The position numbers were made by a program, and so were the translations under genes. Below the pieces are notes generated by a model that saw nothing but the letters and a program-made list of their open reading frames with translations, made no database searches and was not told the DNA's origin. A stretch of DNA of 24,570 nucleotides from an uncultured Clostridia bacterium (lineage in GTDB: Bacteria; Bacillota; Clostridia; Christensenellales; UBA1242), in assembly GCA_947589655.1 (NCBI GenBank), contig CANQCE010000006.1, positions 1-24,570 of the forward strand, read 5' to 3'. Below are positions 24,001 to 24,570 of this stretch, one piece after another (within the stretch, counting starts at the first letter, position 1; each line of letters starts with the position of its first letter).

Positions 24001-24086
24001 AGCGAGATAACTCTAAACGATATGATGCACGCATTGTTGCACAAAGATATAACGCTGCTTTCTGGCACAAGTTATATAGATTTTGA
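21006..24086 (+). CDS. Giant Ig-like lipoprotein, frame broken near its present 3' end
   Basis: A predicted surface lipoprotein. It has an MTKKLK basic start, a hydrophobic segment at residues about 8-26 and a lipobox-like F25-V26-G27-C28 (Phe at -3 is atypical but acceptable). Directly after it comes an Ig-like BIG2-type domain (SLSADVASVNLQVGEEKDIT ... GGSGTLTIRTYEA, about residues 34-130). The rest is long beta-rich sequence without Cys-rich or enzyme motifs, probably further Ig-like or adhesin modules. The native frame runs to TGA 24084-24086, but the last 30 residues (RQRDNSKRYDARIVAQRYN...) are out of character. The +1 frame is open from 23998 to the window end, so the true protein is at least about 1188 residues. 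Ribosome site AAGGAA (20995-21000) has a five-base spacing. It is cotranscribed with the VirB4-type ATPase, which suggests the two act at the same envelope structure (inference). Confidence 0.85.
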   Translation: MTKKLKNIFISLFGVLAFLFAGVFFVGCGINYNKISLSADVASVNLQVGEEKDITFTIDGYQKGFNNKIQIMPSNGLSSVFVVAEGSPTYIGKDKIRITIRGVAGGSGTLTIRTYEAAKECSVDVSVEEFSSSMIQRNSTLYVSNKTAFKPSADLFEFPANTTNKNLSFFYITGDKPAADLNTYRLQLDGNVITFVNGQETIQRTVVPFNEIRLLEENDQEKLVAVYNGAQTELELRQSFMFVAIYTHSLTSGDYSTPIFVASEVQVLKDIKLNISGGYLQSDGSVTQLNEESTERLNFKPLTDGKIIIVPNNSKMLQYVLKIETESFENLNIDIDKSNEDVIVDFISGDTFDSTDNVKYLKISQNSMKQASTTIKMNVYYQSTKNVQDESVNTIEQIVVETQVAPKYITVNGLLEAQKLVMYNQYTSPEYGWRDLGIEVISEFETSPTFKGIYFEYNSDYIEMLYNGSPVIQGEGMLYSDLDTPFQVRGKLTANPVDNEVIKIVLLSDILSDGKKSLEISVPYQIKAGATSVSIDTPYQNYRYFYLDADWQGEFKQFNRQLFANHEFQSITAKYISGLDVVEFDTHPNEPCQQDSDKENVYWLNLSLNVKTTGIGIYDIILDNGITRRISFNVIDTLKPSTTEIKMSNEGNQNVQEYSFGKYWTEEQDPGFNNLLKIQILNPSTRDSISFGNTASFEIISNVVSGAVTYNADNGYVMVSQVGNRFNVTTLANGVTQITFTLKGNIVDEISFQTSEAPNIIIMVEVTSYSLVDEFYLKNGDSLALSNIVYYGNADSNENNKLTFTPVANNGQSSNFQRYSFEASEFVRLFGMIENGTLEGIGNEEQRDENGNIKQDEAGHTIYDRYRYDVDSSAFSKMVKTEYVPESYVVDGTQNGDKFISFTVLNENGGTLDETVTDVTITKNDGKTNVQRTIRLFFFNSLMFRGEDVTVSANDATYTIHFSNVYEFVYGSFDMNSFTYTHTYPSATRAFVLSANLRQRDNSKRYDARIVAQRYNAAFWHKLYRF

Positions 24087-24570
24087 CAAAGATACACTCA
24101 CGGCAACCATTGGCGTGTTTACATATCCTGTTGACGCAACCAACAACTCTATAAAAGTGGAATTTATTCCAACAAATGGCAACCCATATAATATGATTAC
24201 CTTGCCAGAAGATGGCGAACTTGTTTCTCAAAACGGCATTTACATGATACCGCTTTCTTGCGAAAGATTTTACAATGACCCAACCCTTCGCGGCGGCAAA
24301 AACATTTGGGAAATTGAAGATTCGCTTACAGGCGATTTGTATATCTATCCAGAGGAGTGGGGGACATCTTACACATCTTTAACCGAAGGGCGAACCCCTA
24401 TTAAAATTTCGGTGCAATATCGCAATGGCTCACGCGCAAACCCTTATCTTTTGGAAGATAGCGCCGATGTTCTTGGCATAAACAAAGATTCTGGCTCGCT
24501 TTCCAGCCACTATGAAATCCGCTCAACCATTAGCATGGGTTCCAAAAAAATTGCCCCTATCGGCATTATT
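23998..24570 (+). pseudogene. 3' continuation of the giant lipoprotein gene in the +1 frame, partial
   Basis: After the in-frame TAA at 23995-23997 this frame is open for 191 codons to the window edge. It encodes GSEITLNDMMHALLHKDIT, then GTSYIDFDKDTLTATIGVF, TYPVDATNNSIKVEF and ISVQYRNGSRANPYL, clearly the same beta-rich surface-protein style and codon use as the upstream frame. Skipping one base (A23997) joins FVLSANL in the upstream frame to GSEITLNDMM without loss, so a one-base insertion relative to an intact gene is the simplest reading. The ATG at 24022 has no ribosome site, so it is not a separate gene. The cause could be a real mutation, an assembly or sequencing error, or (less likely) programmed frameshifting. 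The 3' end is outside the window. Confidence 0.8.

Noticed and set aside
18276..24570. An integrative conjugative element or plasmid-derived region
   Set aside because: Only a VirB4-type ATPase is seen. There is no integrase, relaxase, coupling protein, att repeats or tRNA boundary in the window, and the style matches the flanking genes. It could be reopened with downstream sequence.
1..24570. CRISPR arrays, tRNA or rRNA genes, insertion sequences
   Set aside because: No regularly spaced repeats, cloverleaf-type sequences, rRNA-like stretches or transposase frames with terminal inverted repeats were seen.

Overview
The window looks like a piece of chromosome from a low-GC Bacillota (Firmicutes) bacterium, most likely an uncultured Clostridia-type gut lineage. 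Supporting signs are AT-rich intergenic DNA, AGGAG-type ribosome sites, sigma-A promoters, a YycJ/WalJ homologue, a clostridial-type class II aldolase, a clostridial-type RadC (N-terminal GHR-x-RL), a DUF1858 protein and lipoproteins with short signal peptides. TGA is used as a stop. I see no phage, transposase, integrase, tRNA, rRNA or CRISPR. The taxonomic placement is inference.

Layout. 1-6068 (+): the 3' part of a giant extracellular-looking protein (at least 1786 residues), followed eight bases later by a RadC/JAB-family gene. 6100-6922: a divergent pair of small paralogous proteins, each a probable winged helix with one C-terminal membrane segment. 6985-12461 (+): uvrB, a 179-residue protein of unknown function under a consensus promoter, and uvrA. 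12519-13301 (+): a WalJ/YycJ-type metallo-beta-lactamase-fold protein, convergent with a two-gene minus-strand operon (class II fructose-bisphosphate aldolase, then a second RadC paralogue; 15008-13356). 15109-16915 (+): a small lipoprotein and the GTPase HflX, convergent with a minus-strand DUF1858 gene. 17332-17994 (+): a PRC-barrel protein. 18276 to the window end (+): a VirB4/TraE-type ATPase with two N-terminal membrane helices, then a giant Ig-like lipoprotein whose reading frame is broken near 23997 and stays open in the next frame to the window edge.

How the genes work together. UvrA and UvrB are the damage-recognition and loading parts of nucleotide excision repair. They are separated by one unknown gene, and no LexA box is visible. 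Aldolase is glycolytic, HflX rescues or splits ribosomes, and WalJ is linked to cell-wall homeostasis in relatives. The VirB4-type ATPase and giant lipoprotein form an apparent operon with no conjugation genes inside the window. This is the best candidate here for an undescribed envelope or secretion module.

Regulatory layer. Five promoters share an extended -10 element, TGTG(C/T)TA(A/T)(A/T)AT. Several genes (hflX, uvrB, walJ) have a -10 box only 6-9 bases before ATG and are predicted leaderless or nearly so. Three convergent gene pairs are each separated by one short bidirectional terminator hairpin.
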